Shown piece by piece: positions 25,398 through 34,312 of a DNA stretch of 41,813 nucleotides (its first letter is position 1; each line of letters opens with the position of its first letter). The position numbers were made by a program, and so were the translations under genes. The notes beneath the pieces were generated by a model. That model had not been told where the DNA came from. It made no database searches and saw nothing but the letters and a program-made list of their open reading frames with translations. Source of the DNA: Streptobacillus canis (GTDB taxonomy: Bacteria > Fusobacteriota > Fusobacteriia > Fusobacteriales > Leptotrichiaceae); assembly GCF_009733925.1 (NCBI RefSeq), contig NZ_WOEI01000015.1, positions 1-41,813 on the forward strand. The letters run 5' to 3'.

Positions 25398-25856
25398 ATG
25401 AAAATAAGTGAAATGATAAAATCAGAAAATATCTCTTTAGACTTACAAGGAAATACAAAAAAAGAAATTTTATCAGAATTAGCAACATTAGTAAAATCTG
25501 GTGGAATAATAAACGAAGAGGAATTTCTTAAAGATCTAATAAATAGAGAAAACGCAGGATCTACAGCACTAGAACATGGACTTGCTATACCACATGTTAG
25601 AACTAAAAATATAGAACATTTTGCTATAGCTTTAGGAATTAAAAAAGATGGTATAGACTTTGAATCAGTAGATGGTGAGAAAACAAAATTATTTGTTCTA
25701 ATTGCAACTCCAGAAAAATATAACAACTGGCACTTAGAAGCTCTTGTTAAAATTTCAAAAATGTTCTATAACCCAATAAATGTTACTGTTTTAGCTAATG
25801 CTAAATCAAAAGAAGGAGTTAAAAAATTAATAGAACAATTAGAAGGGATGAATTAA
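25398..25856 (+). CDS. PTS IIA component, fructose/mannitol (PtsN-like) type
   Basis: A phosphate carrier of the sugar phosphotransferase system. The sequence LEHGLAIPHVRTKNIEHFAIALG holds the active-site histidine (PHxRT), and the opening ISEMIKSENISLDLQGNTKKEILSEL is typical of IIA-fru/PtsN. About 152 residues, a single domain; no IIB or IIC gene is nearby, so a regulatory PtsN-like role is as likely as sugar transport. ATG 25398 is preferred over TTG 25389, because AAAGG at 25384-25388 fits it. The stop overlaps the ATG of the S9 peptidase (TAATG). Confidence 0.9.
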   Translation: MKISEMIKSENISLDLQGNTKKEILSELATLVKSGGIINEEEFLKDLINRENAGSTALEHGLAIPHVRTKNIEHFAIALGIKKDGIDFESVDGEKTKLFVLIATPEKYNNWHLEALVKISKMFYNPINVTVLANAKSKEGVKKLIEQLEGMN

Positions 25857-27829
25857 TGAGTAAACTAGATATATTAACTATGAATGAGTTTAAATACTTA
25901 TCAAATATAAAATCAAATAAAAGCCAAGATAAATTTTTATACATCTTATCTAAACCTAATTTAGATAAAAATAACTATGATAAAGAAATATATATGTATG
26001 ATGGAAATGAGCATACTTTCCTTGCTAAAGAAGAAAATTTTGACTTTTTAGAAGATAACTTAATATATTTCATTGCAAAAAGAAATGAAGAGGAGAAAAA
26101 AGAAGAAGTAAGTACTAATATCTATACTTTAAGATTAGATAAAGCTGGAGAAGCTAAAAAATTATTCTCTTTTGACTTTCCAGTAAATTCTATAGAAAAA
26201 ATAACTGATGACCTATATATCCTTTCAGTTGGTTATTCTTTATACAATCCAGAATTCTACAAACTTCCTAAAGAAGAAAAAGAAAAATATTTAAAAGAAG
26301 TTAAAGATAAAAACTTTAGACAAGTTGTAGATGAAATACCTTTCTGGCATGATAATGGAACATATATAGATAAAAATCGTTCAGCTATATTTAAATATAT
26401 TCCTTCAACTAATGAAATTAAACCTTTAACTAAACTTGATGGAAGTAATGCATATATAACTTCAGTTGATAGAGAAAACAAAAAAGTTTTATTCGTAGAA
26501 GAACTATTTATCAATAAATCTGGTAAATATAACATGTTAAAAGAAATAAATCTTGAAAACGATGAAATTACTACTTTAATTGAAGAAAATAAATATGGAA
26601 TATCTACTGCTAAATATGCTAAAAACAACATATATTTACTAGCTAGTGATATGAAAGTTTTAGGCATAAATGAAAATAATAGAATGTTTAAAATAGATAG
26701 AAATACTAAAGAATTAACTATGTATTTAAGCGATGATATTAGTTATGGAAATGCTACTGGTAGTGATGCAAGACTTGGTGGAAATGAATACTTTAAAGTT
26801 GATTACGATACAGAAGAAATAACTTTCATTGCAACTACTGAATATATGGCAGAACTATTTAGAGTAAAAGATGGAAAATTAGAAACTTTATCAAATAAAT
26901 TAGGATCAGTTGATGGATATACTATACTTAATAATGAACTATATGTTCTAGGGTATCTTGGTTCAAAATTATGTGAAATATATAGAGAAAGTGACTTAAA
27001 ACAAATTACTGAATATAACGAAGAAGTAATGAAAGATAAATATGTTGCAGATCCAATAACTATAGAGTTTAACTCAAACGGTGATGACATAAAAGGATTT
27101 GTCCTTTTACCTGAAAACTTTGATGAAAACAAAAAATACCCTGCTATACTTGATATACATGGTGGTCCAAAAACTGTATATGGAACTATATACTATCATG
27201 AAATGCAAGTATGGGCTAACAGAGGATATGTAGTAATGTTTACTAACCCTCATGGTTCAAGTGGTAGAGGAGATGCATTCAGTGACATACGTGGAAAATA
27301 TGGAAGTATAGATTATCAAGATTTAATGACTTTTGTTGATGTAGTATTAGAAAAATATACTAATATAGATAAAGAAAATCTTGCAGTTACAGGAGGATCT
27401 TATGGAGGATTCATGACTAACTGGATTACTAGCCATACTGATAGATTTAAAGTTGCTGCAACTCAAAGATCTATATCTAACTGGATATCTATGTATGGGG
27501 TAAGTGATATAGGATATTACTTCTCAGATGATCAAAATGCTGCAATATTACCAAATAAAGAAGGATTTGAAAAAATCTGGGATCATTCTCCATTAAAATA
27601 TGTAGAAAATGTTGTTACTCCTACATTAATAATACATTCTGATGCAGATTATAGATGTCCTATAGATCAAGGATATCAATGGTTAACAGCTCTTAAAGAT
27701 AGAGGAATAGATAGTAGAATGGTTGTATTTAAAGGAGAATCTCATGGACTTTCTAGAGGAGGAAAACCTAAAGCTAGAATAGAAAGATTAACTGAAATTA
27801 CAGAATGGATAGAAAAATATACTAAATAA
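25856..27829 (+). CDS. S9-family serine peptidase (acylaminoacyl-peptidase / prolyl oligopeptidase type)
   Basis: A 657-residue cytoplasmic peptidase. The first 400 residues form the beta-propeller that filters short peptides. The C-terminal alpha/beta-hydrolase begins around FVLLPENFDENKKYPAILDIHGGP. The nucleophile is the serine in TGGSYGGFMTNW (about residue 515), the acid is in HSDADYRCP and the histidine in GESHGLSR. No signal peptide. It is translationally coupled to the PTS IIA gene and ends at a strong terminator. Confidence 0.94.
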   Translation: MSKLDILTMNEFKYLSNIKSNKSQDKFLYILSKPNLDKNNYDKEIYMYDGNEHTFLAKEENFDFLEDNLIYFIAKRNEEEKKEEVSTNIYTLRLDKAGEAKKLFSFDFPVNSIEKITDDLYILSVGYSLYNPEFYKLPKEEKEKYLKEVKDKNFRQVVDEIPFWHDNGTYIDKNRSAIFKYIPSTNEIKPLTKLDGSNAYITSVDRENKKVLFVEELFINKSGKYNMLKEINLENDEITTLIEENKYGISTAKYAKNNIYLLASDMKVLGINENNRMFKIDRNTKELTMYLSDDISYGNATGSDARLGGNEYFKVDYDTEEITFIATTEYMAELFRVKDGKLETLSNKLGSVDGYTILNNELYVLGYLGSKLCEIYRESDLKQITEYNEEVMKDKYVADPITIEFNSNGDDIKGFVLLPENFDENKKYPAILDIHGGPKTVYGTIYYHEMQVWANRGYVVMFTNPHGSSGRGDAFSDIRGKYGSIDYQDLMTFVDVVLEKYTNIDKENLAVTGGSYGGFMTNWITSHTDRFKVAATQRSISNWISMYGVSDIGYYFSDDQNAAILPNKEGFEKIWDHSPLKYVENVVTPTLIIHSDADYRCPIDQGYQWLTALKDRGIDSRMVVFKGESHGLSRGGKPKARIERLTEITEWIEKYTK

Positions 27830-27832
27830 AAG

Positions 27833-27862
27833 AAAATCTGGATATTAATCCAGATTTTTTTT
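27833..27862 (+). terminator. Strong terminator shared by convergent genes
   Basis: AAAATCTGGAT (27833-27843) pairs perfectly with ATCCAGATTTT (27848-27858), loop ATTA, and T continues to 27862. It serves the S9 peptidase. It also overlaps the 3' end of brnQ, whose stop codon lies in the loop. Confidence 0.9.
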
Positions 27863-29143
27863 AGTTTTAACAAATATATTTAATAAGATATATACAATTA
27901 ATGTCGGTATAGCCCATGAGAAATTAACATCATAGAATGGTAATTTCTCTAATAAAGCATTTAATACAGGTATCTTAAATATCATAGTATTAATAACTAT
28001 TAAAGTGTTTAATATTAAAGCAAAGCACATAGTTCCTTGATATACTAACTTATCATTAGTTCTAAGCAATTCAAGGAATATTATTAATACCATAGGTGGA
28101 TATGACATTAATAATACAGGTATAGAAATTTTTAATATACCATCTAAACTTAAACTTGCAAGTAATAATGAAAGTATTAAGAAAAATCTCATCCACTTTT
28201 TATACGCTATTTCAGGGAAGGCTTGATAATTAAATTCACTAGTAAAAGTAAGTATTGAAATACATACTGTTAAACATGCTACAAAGAATATTGATGTTAA
28301 TATAAATATTCCAAAATTACCAAATAATAATTTTATTATCTCTCTTAATATTACCGCTCCATTAGTTGCTTCTAAATAATTTTTAGAAAGTCCCGCTCCT
28401 ATTATTGCTAATATGAAGTATATTGAAAACATTAATAAACCTGCTACTGTAGATCCTACTTTACCATATTTAAGTAATTCTTGATTAGTTAAATTAGCAT
28501 AATTTTTCTTAACTATATTTACCACTGTAATCCCTACTATTATACCTCCTAGAGTATCCATAGTATTGTATCCTTCAAAGAACCCTTTAAATATAGGGGC
28601 AGTTGCAAAACTTGCACTTGGTTCTAAAAAAGTAATTTCTTGTGTTAAAAAAGTATATACTGTAACTATAAATATTAATAATAATAACACTGGTGTTAAA
28701 AACTTACCTATAACACTTAATATAGAACTTTGGTTATATGAAAGATAATATACTAAACTAAAGAATAATACTATATATATTAATCTAAATATTGTTACCA
28801 TTTTAAGATCTGTCACAATTTCTGAAATTATCATGTCAAATGGCATTATTGCCGCACGGGGTACTCCAACTACGGCTATGGTACAACATGAGGCTATAAA
28901 CAGCAATTTTGTGAATTTAGCACCTAATTTAGAGTAAATCTTCTGCATAATATTTTCCTTAAATCCTATATACACACCTAACATAGTAGCTAGTGTACTA
29001 GTTACTCCAAATCCAAGCATAGCTGTAAATACTGAACTTCCTGCTTCCTTTCCTACAAATGGTGGGAATATTAAATTCCCTGCTCCAAAAAACATACCAA
29101 ATATTAATAAACTAATATATATGTATTCTCTTTTTCTTTTCAT
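27845..29143 (-). CDS. brnQ: Branched-chain amino acid carrier BrnQ (LIVCS family)
   Basis: Sodium-coupled uptake of leucine, isoleucine and valine across the inner membrane. 432 residues with about 12 hydrophobic segments. The N-terminus LLIFGMFFGAGNLIFPPFVG is the family signature, and GYNTMDTLGGIIVGI another conserved loop. TAGGTGATTT precedes the ATG at 29143, the same type of ribosome site as glmU. Its last codons form one arm of the terminator of the opposing gene. Together with the peptidases it points to amino acid use. Confidence 0.95.
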   Translation of the reverse strand: MKRKREYIYISLLIFGMFFGAGNLIFPPFVGKEAGSSVFTAMLGFGVTSTLATMLGVYIGFKENIMQKIYSKLGAKFTKLLFIASCCTIAVVGVPRAAIMPFDMIISEIVTDLKMVTIFRLIYIVLFFSLVYYLSYNQSSILSVIGKFLTPVLLLLIFIVTVYTFLTQEITFLEPSASFATAPIFKGFFEGYNTMDTLGGIIVGITVVNIVKKNYANLTNQELLKYGKVGSTVAGLLMFSIYFILAIIGAGLSKNYLEATNGAVILREIIKLLFGNFGIFILTSIFFVACLTVCISILTFTSEFNYQAFPEIAYKKWMRFFLILSLLLASLSLDGILKISIPVLLMSYPPMVLIIFLELLRTNDKLVYQGTMCFALILNTLIVINTMIFKIPVLNALLEKLPFYDVNFSWAIPTLIVYILLNIFVKTKKNLD

Positions 29144-29169
29144 AAATCACCTACTAAATTTTTTTTATC

Positions 29170-29198
29170 ATTATACACTTTTTTAGAGTAAAATACAA
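29170..29198 (-). promoter_or_regulatory. brnQ promoter
   Basis: On the minus strand TTGTAT (29198-29193), 17-bp spacer, perfect TATAAT (29175-29170). Confidence 0.8.
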
Positions 29199-29235
29199 TA
29201 AAACATCCTATATATATTATTTATTTATCTATATT

Positions 29236-29270
29236 AAAAATATATGGAGTGAAAATTCACTCCATATATT
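29236..29270 (-). terminator. dnaA terminator
   Basis: Perfect 15-bp stem, 29239-29253 with 29256-29270 (core ATGGAGTGAA / TTCACTCCAT), followed on the minus strand by a short T-run. The stem starts at the dnaA stop codon. Confidence 0.85.
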
Positions 29271-30598
29271 TAACTTTCTATACTTGCTTTAAGTGTTTTT
29301 ATGTCTTTTAATAATTGATTATTAGGATCTTCTGTTTCCATTAAACGTATTTTATCTATAGCTTTTACTACTGATGTATGATCTGAACCAAACATTTTAC
29401 CAATTTCACCTAAAGTGATTTTTAGTATAAAGTTTAATAAGTATCTTGATGCATCTCTTGCTCTAACTATCTCAACTTTTCTACTCTTACCTAAAATTTC
29501 TTCCTTTTTAATATTGTAATAAGTTGAAACTGCATCTAATATCTTATCAGATGTAATAGCTTGCTTCTTCTTAAGTATTTTCTTATTTAATTCCTGAGTA
29601 ACTAATTCTTTATTAGGTATTTCATTCATTAAGTTAACTCTTGCAACTATAGTTCTAACAAATCCTTCTAACTCTCTAATATTAGTTTCTAATTCATCAG
29701 CTATAAAATACATTACATCTTGATCCATCTTAACATTTTCTTTATCTAAAATTGTTTTGATTATCGTAATTCTTGATGTTTTATCTGGCATTTTTAATTC
29801 TACTAAAGCCCCAGATACTAGTCTTGATATTAATCTTTCTTCTACACTAATTAATTCTTCTGGATATTTATCAGATATTAATATTATTGGCTTATTAGCC
29901 ATATGTAATGTATTGAAGGCATTATAGAATTCTTTTTGTGTTTTGTCATCTCCTTTACCAAAGATATTTTCAAAAAATTGTATATCATCTACTATTAACA
30001 TATCTAAATCTCTATATTTATCTTTAAAAGATATAGTTGATCTTTCACTAAAACTTTTAATTAATTCATTTGAGAATTCAGTAGATGTAGTATATAGTAC
30101 CTTACTTTCAGGATTTTTTTGTAACATTTCATTACCTATAGCTTGAGCTAAGTGAGTTTTACCTAATCCTGAATCTCCATATATCATTAAAGGACTATTT
30201 GATAGTTTTCCATCTAATATTGCCATCCCCAACTTGTATGCAAAAAGGTTGTTGTCTCCTACTATATAGTTATCAAAAGTAAATTTTTCATTTAAATTAG
30301 TTACAAACTTTTCTTTTTTAATAAAGTTACTTGAACTAGTAAAATCTCTAAAATTCTTTTGTAATTCTATAGTTATATCACCAAGTAAAGCTCCATATTG
30401 TTGGGTTGCTTTTTTTTCAATTTCACTTTTAATGTTATTTATCTCGTTATATGATTTGAAATCATCAATTTCTAAAACTAATACTGAATTCTTAAATTCT
30501 ATAGCTCTTACACTGTCTTTAATGTAATCAGATAAAATGATTTGATTATCTTCAAGTGCTTTTTTTAAAGCTTCCCATATTTTACTTGGCTCTAACAT
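29270..30598 (-). CDS. dnaA: Chromosomal replication initiator protein DnaA
   Basis: Binds DnaA boxes at the origin and opens it with ATP. Domain I: MLEPSKIWEALKKALED. Domain III AAA+: Walker A GDSGLGKTHL and Walker B LIVDDIQF, with sensor and arginine-finger regions (VEERLISRL). Domain IV has the DnaA signature GSDHTSVVKAIDKI. I choose ATG 30598 (442 residues, normal) because AAGGGTG lies seven bases before it and family proteins begin at this point; the frame extends upstream but without a family match. The gene faces away from the origin region. Confidence 0.96.
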   Translation of the reverse strand: MLEPSKIWEALKKALEDNQIILSDYIKDSVRAIEFKNSVLVLEIDDFKSYNEINNIKSEIEKKATQQYGALLGDITIELQKNFRDFTSSSNFIKKEKFVTNLNEKFTFDNYIVGDNNLFAYKLGMAILDGKLSNSPLMIYGDSGLGKTHLAQAIGNEMLQKNPESKVLYTTSTEFSNELIKSFSERSTISFKDKYRDLDMLIVDDIQFFENIFGKGDDKTQKEFYNAFNTLHMANKPIILISDKYPEELISVEERLISRLVSGALVELKMPDKTSRITIIKTILDKENVKMDQDVMYFIADELETNIRELEGFVRTIVARVNLMNEIPNKELVTQELNKKILKKKQAITSDKILDAVSTYYNIKKEEILGKSRKVEIVRARDASRYLLNFILKITLGEIGKMFGSDHTSVVKAIDKIRLMETEDPNNQLLKDIKTLKASIES

Positions 30599-30648
30599 AT
30601 CTATACACCCTTTGGAACGAATCCATTCCTTTCTATTTTTTCTAATAC

Positions 30649-30677
30649 ATATTAGCACAAAAAACTCAGTATTTCAA
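30649..30677 (-). promoter_or_regulatory. dnaA promoter
   Basis: On the minus strand TTGAAA (30677-30672), 17-bp spacer ending TGC, and TAATAT (30654-30649), an extended -10. The nearest DnaA-box-like site (TTTTTCACA, 30705-30713) lies about 30 bases upstream, so autoregulation is possible. Confidence 0.7.
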
Positions 30678-30699
30678 CTTTAAAAAATCTAGCAACTTT

Positions 30700-31229
30700 A
30701 ACAGTTTTTCACATATGCACTAAGATAATCACGTACGTATTTACTAGCTTTTAAATAGTTTGGCACAAAAAAGTGCTGAATTGTGAATAACCTCTAACCC
30801 TCTATTTTACAATATCAAAATTTTTTATTCACAAGTTTATTTTCCTTAATTTTTTTCATTTTCTTTGTCTTTTATGCTTGTTTGTATGAGAAAATAAGTG
30901 GAAAGTAGCATAAAATAAAAGTTATACACTTTTTCACAAAGTTACGCACATTAAAGAAGCTTGTATTTAATAGCTCTTTGAGTTTTTTAATATAAATACT
31001 CACCTAAGGTACCAGTTAGTATTTTAAATAAAGTCACCAACTTACTCACAAAAAATAGTTAGTTCTGAATAACTAAAGAATAAGATGTGATAAAAATTTA
31101 TTCACAAAACTCTCAAAATTAATCACTTAAAAAAATAGAATCAAATACGGATAAATAAAGACAATTCACAAATTCAATATACTAATAATAATAAGTAAAT
31201 AAGAATATATATAAATATATATTAATATA
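30700..31229. other. oriC: Candidate chromosomal origin of replication (oriC)
   Basis: A 530-base region without genes next to dnaA. Exact TTATTCACA boxes occur at 30782-30790 (minus), 30825-30833 and 31098-31106 (plus). Near matches: TTTTTCACA at 30705 and 30930, TTATACACT at 30922, TTACGCACA at 30942, TTACTCACA at 31042, and TTATTCAGA at 31064-31072 (minus). The common bacterial box is TTATCCACA; here T replaces the first C. At 31183-31194 four TAA triplets follow a degenerate box (CAATTCACA, 31162-31170) by 12 bases. This is the arrangement of DnaA-trios beside a duplex-unwinding element; the next 40 bases are almost pure A/T. Confidence 0.8.
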
Positions 31230-31442
31230 TTAAATATTTGATTTTCTAAATGAACTTTTACTTCTAGTAACTTCTCTTAAATATTTTAAATATGCTCTCT
31301 CAGCTAAATACATGTCAAATTCATCTTCCATCCTTTTATATATCATTTTTTTTAAAACTAGTTCTAATGATAAAGAATTATCTCTAGCATATTTAATCAA
31401 ATTTTCCTTTTCTTTTTCACTTAATTTAACCATAATCTCCAT
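31230..31442 (-). CDS. Antitoxin-like ribbon-helix-helix protein (DUF6290/RelB-type), orphan
   Basis: A 70-residue protein with a perfect AGGAGG seven bases before ATG 31442. The start MVKLSEKEKENLIKYARDNSLSLELVLKKMI has the strand-helix-helix pattern of ribbon-helix-helix antitoxins, and ERMEDEFDMYLAERAY-type residues match the linker of the DUF6290/RelB-like antitoxins. In those systems a RelE-type toxin gene follows directly; here the next minus-strand sequence is the replication origin, with no toxin frame. It could be a solitary DNA-binding regulator or an antitoxin that lost its toxin. The family call is from pattern memory. Confidence 0.7.
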   Translation of the reverse strand: MEIMVKLSEKEKENLIKYARDNSLSLELVLKKMIYKRMEDEFDMYLAERAYLKYLREVTRSKSSFRKSNI

Positions 31443-31540
31443 AAAATCTCCTCCTAATACATTGTTACCTTGAAATTACTAAAAGTCAAATACAAAATGT
31501 AAAAATTTCTAAAAAATACATAGAAAAATATTAGAAAAAA

Positions 31541-31549
31541 TGTTAAAAT
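31541..31549 (+). promoter_or_regulatory. Extended -10 promoter of the pth operon
   Basis: TGT followed by TAAAAT (31544-31549). It overlaps the in-frame ATG at 31540, which argues against that ATG as start of pth and for the GTG at 31582. Confidence 0.6.
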
Positions 31550-31581
31550 TAAGTAACAAATTAAAAAGAAAGAGGTATTAC

Positions 31582-32679
31582 GTGAAATTAATAGTTGGAT
31601 TAGGTAACCCAGGTAGTGAATACGAAAAAAATAGACACAATATTGGTTTTATCTTCTTAGACAAATACTTAAAATCTAACAACATTTTTAACTTAAAAGA
31701 AAGATACAAAAGCCTATATACTAAAGAAATTATTAAAGATGAAACAATTTTTTTTCAAAAACCTCAAACATATATGAATCTTAGTGGTGAAGCAATACAA
31801 GAATTAATATCTTTCTATAAAATAGATCCCAAAAAAGACTTATTAGTCATTTATGATGATATGGATTTAAAAATAGGAGAAATAAAAATAAAGAATAATG
31901 GAAGATCTGGTGGACATAATGGTATTAAATCAATAATATCTCATATTGAAGAAGAATTCATTAGACTTAAAGTTGGTATTGGTAAACCTAATAATAAGAG
32001 TGTGATTTCTCACGTTTTAGGTAATTTTACTGAAGAAGAAAGAAATATTTTAGATGATTTAGATAAACATGTATTTAAAATTATTAATGACTTTATTAGC
32101 AGTAATGATGTTGAAAAATTAATGTCTAAATATAATATAAAACAAAAAGAAAAGAAAAATAATAAATTTAAACTTAGAAAAGCAAAATATTCTGATATGG
32201 AACAAATACTTGAGATTAAAGATTTAGCTTTAGAATTCCAAAAAGAATTGGGATTAGAACAATGGTCTAATAATTATCCACTTGAATCGGATTTTAAAAA
32301 TGACATAGATTTAGAAAGAGGCTATGTTTATGAAAAAGATGGGAAAATATATGCGTATGCTTCATTAAACTATGGTATAGATCCAATGTATGTCAAAACT
32401 TATGATGGATATATTAATAATGAAATTAATTATTCATCTATACATAGAGTAATTGTAGATAAAAAGGAAATGAAACAAGGTATAGGAAAAGAATTTTTAG
32501 AAAAATTAATCAGAATATCTATTAAAGATTCAAGATTTATAGTAAGAATAGATACACATAAAGACAATATAGCAATGATGAAATTGATTAACAAATTAAA
32601 TTTTAAATATATAGCAAGAGTTCACGCAAGTGACGAGACTGATAGAGATGTATTCGAATATACTTTAGGAGGTAATTAA
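31582..32679 (+). CDS. pth: Peptidyl-tRNA hydrolase fused to a C-terminal GNAT acetyltransferase
   Basis: Residues 1-185 are a complete Pth, which releases peptides from dropped-off peptidyl-tRNA: GLGNPGSEYEKNRHNIGF with catalytic H19, NLSG, YDDMDL (catalytic Asp near 92), GRSGGHNGIKSI and VGIGKP. Normal Pth proteins end near residue 190. Here a lysine-rich linker (IKQKEKKNN, about 187-195) leads in frame into a GNAT domain of about 170 residues: LRKAKYSDMEQILEIKDLA, IHRVIVDKKEMKQGIGKEFL (acetyl-CoA motif A), and IDTHKDNIAMMKLINKLNFKYI. GTG 31582 is chosen because AAGAGGT precedes it and Pth proteins start here. The stop overlaps the next ATG (TAATG). The acetyltransferase substrate is unknown. 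Confidence 0.9.
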   Translation: MKLIVGLGNPGSEYEKNRHNIGFIFLDKYLKSNNIFNLKERYKSLYTKEIIKDETIFFQKPQTYMNLSGEAIQELISFYKIDPKKDLLVIYDDMDLKIGEIKIKNNGRSGGHNGIKSIISHIEEEFIRLKVGIGKPNNKSVISHVLGNFTEEERNILDDLDKHVFKIINDFISSNDVEKLMSKYNIKQKEKKNNKFKLRKAKYSDMEQILEIKDLALEFQKELGLEQWSNNYPLESDFKNDIDLERGYVYEKDGKIYAYASLNYGIDPMYVKTYDGYINNEINYSSIHRVIVDKKEMKQGIGKEFLEKLIRISIKDSRFIVRIDTHKDNIAMMKLINKLNFKYIARVHASDETDRDVFEYTLGGN

Positions 32680-34298
32680 TGACGGAAGTAATAAATTACA
32701 GAGAAATGTTATTTTCTTTTTTAGGAGGATTAGGACTATTCCTTTTCTGTATTAAATATATGGGAGAAGGATTACAATTAATGGCTGGAGAAAAGTTAAG
32801 ATATATTTTAGATAAATATACTACTTCACCATTTTTAGGAGTTTTAGTAGGAATCTTTGTTACAGCACTTATACAATCAAGTTCTGGAACATCAGTAATA
32901 ACTATAGGACTTGTTGGAGCTGGACTTCTTACTCTTAGACAAGCTATAGGAATAATAATGGGAGCAAATATTGGAACAACATTAACAACAGTAATTATAG
33001 GTTTTAATATTACTCACTATGCTATGCCTATCTTATTCATAGGAGTAGCTTTACTAACATTTACTAATAGAAAAAGTATAAATAACGTAGGTAGAATATT
33101 ATTTGGATTTGGTGGAATATTCTTTGCATTAACATTAATGTCTAAAGCAATGTATCCATTAAGAACTTTACCTGAATTTAGAGAATTAACAATAAGTTTA
33201 AGTAATAATTCACTATTAGGTGTATTTATAGGAACAGGTATAACTATGCTAGTTCAAGCATCATCTGCAACAATAAGTATACTACAAAATATTTACCAAG
33301 ATAATTTAATTACATTAAGAGCCGCATTACCAGTACTATTTGGAGATAATATAGGAACAACAATCACAGCTATTATAGCTGTAATAGGAGCAAGTTCTGC
33401 TGCAAAAAGAATTGCTCTTTCACACGTATTATTCAATGTAATAGGTACAGCAATATTTATGGTATTTTTAACACCATTTACATTATTAATAGAAAAAATG
33501 AGTTCATTCTTACACTTAACACCAAAATTAACTATAGCTTTTGCACATGGAACATTTAATATTTTAAATACAATAATATTATTCCCTTTCATAGGAACTT
33601 TAGCATTTATAGTTACTAAAATAATTAAAGAAGATAAAGAAGAAGGAGAATACACTGTTAAATACTTAGATAGAGCACTTATACAAACACCATCTATAGC
33701 TTTAGGACAAGTTAGACAAGAGATGATACTAATGACAGAAGTTGCTTTAGAAAATCTTAAAAAATCAGTTGAATTCTTCCATACTCATGATGAAAAACTT
33801 GCAGAAGAAATCAAAAAAAGAGAAGATGGAATTAATATATTAGATAGAGAAATTACTAAATATTTAGCAGACCTTTCTAGAGAAAATTTAAGTATTAAAG
33901 AAGGGGAAGAATTAGGAATATATCTAGATATGTGTAGAGACGTTGAAAGAATAGGAGATCACGCTGCTGGTATATTAACTGATGTTGAATATGAAATTAG
34001 AAAAAATCTAAAATTCTCTGAATATGCACATAATGAAATAAATAATATATTACAAATATCAGTAGAAATGATAGAGTGTTCATTAGATGCTATTAAAAAT
34101 GGAGATAAAGAAAAAGTATTTGATGCACTAGATTTACATAATAAAGTTTATGTTTATGAGAAAAAAGTAAGAAAAAATCATATCAAGAGATTAAATGCAG
34201 GAGAATGTGAAATTCATGCTGGACTTTCATATATAGATTTAATTTCTCACTTTACAAGAGTATGTGATCATGCAAGAAACTTAGTAGAAAAAATATAG
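32679..34298 (+). CDS. Na/Pi cotransporter family protein with PhoU-like C-terminus
   Basis: A 539-residue membrane protein. Residues 1-310 contain the two inverted repeats of the type II Na/phosphate cotransporters with the QSSS-type motifs (TALIQSSSGTSV and TMLVQASSATIS) and two GDNIGTT / GANIGTT segments. Residues about 345-539 are helical and PhoU-like (MTEVALENLKKSVEFF, CRDVERIGDHAAGI, CDHARNLVEKI). Bacterial NptA/YjbB proteins of this type are linked to phosphate transport, often export. It is translationally coupled to pth. Confidence 0.92.
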   Translation: MTEVINYREMLFSFLGGLGLFLFCIKYMGEGLQLMAGEKLRYILDKYTTSPFLGVLVGIFVTALIQSSSGTSVITIGLVGAGLLTLRQAIGIIMGANIGTTLTTVIIGFNITHYAMPILFIGVALLTFTNRKSINNVGRILFGFGGIFFALTLMSKAMYPLRTLPEFRELTISLSNNSLLGVFIGTGITMLVQASSATISILQNIYQDNLITLRAALPVLFGDNIGTTITAIIAVIGASSAAKRIALSHVLFNVIGTAIFMVFLTPFTLLIEKMSSFLHLTPKLTIAFAHGTFNILNTIILFPFIGTLAFIVTKIIKEDKEEGEYTVKYLDRALIQTPSIALGQVRQEMILMTEVALENLKKSVEFFHTHDEKLAEEIKKREDGINILDREITKYLADLSRENLSIKEGEELGIYLDMCRDVERIGDHAAGILTDVEYEIRKNLKFSEYAHNEINNILQISVEMIECSLDAIKNGDKEKVFDALDLHNKVYVYEKKVRKNHIKRLNAGECEIHAGLSYIDLISHFTRVCDHARNLVEKI

Positions 34299-34312
34299 AA
34301 AGAGGATAGAAA

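Noticed and set aside
31540..31581. Extended N-terminus of Pth from ATG 31540
   Set aside because: The ATG overlaps a promoter -10 and has no ribosome site; GTG 31582 has both a good site and the family N-terminus.
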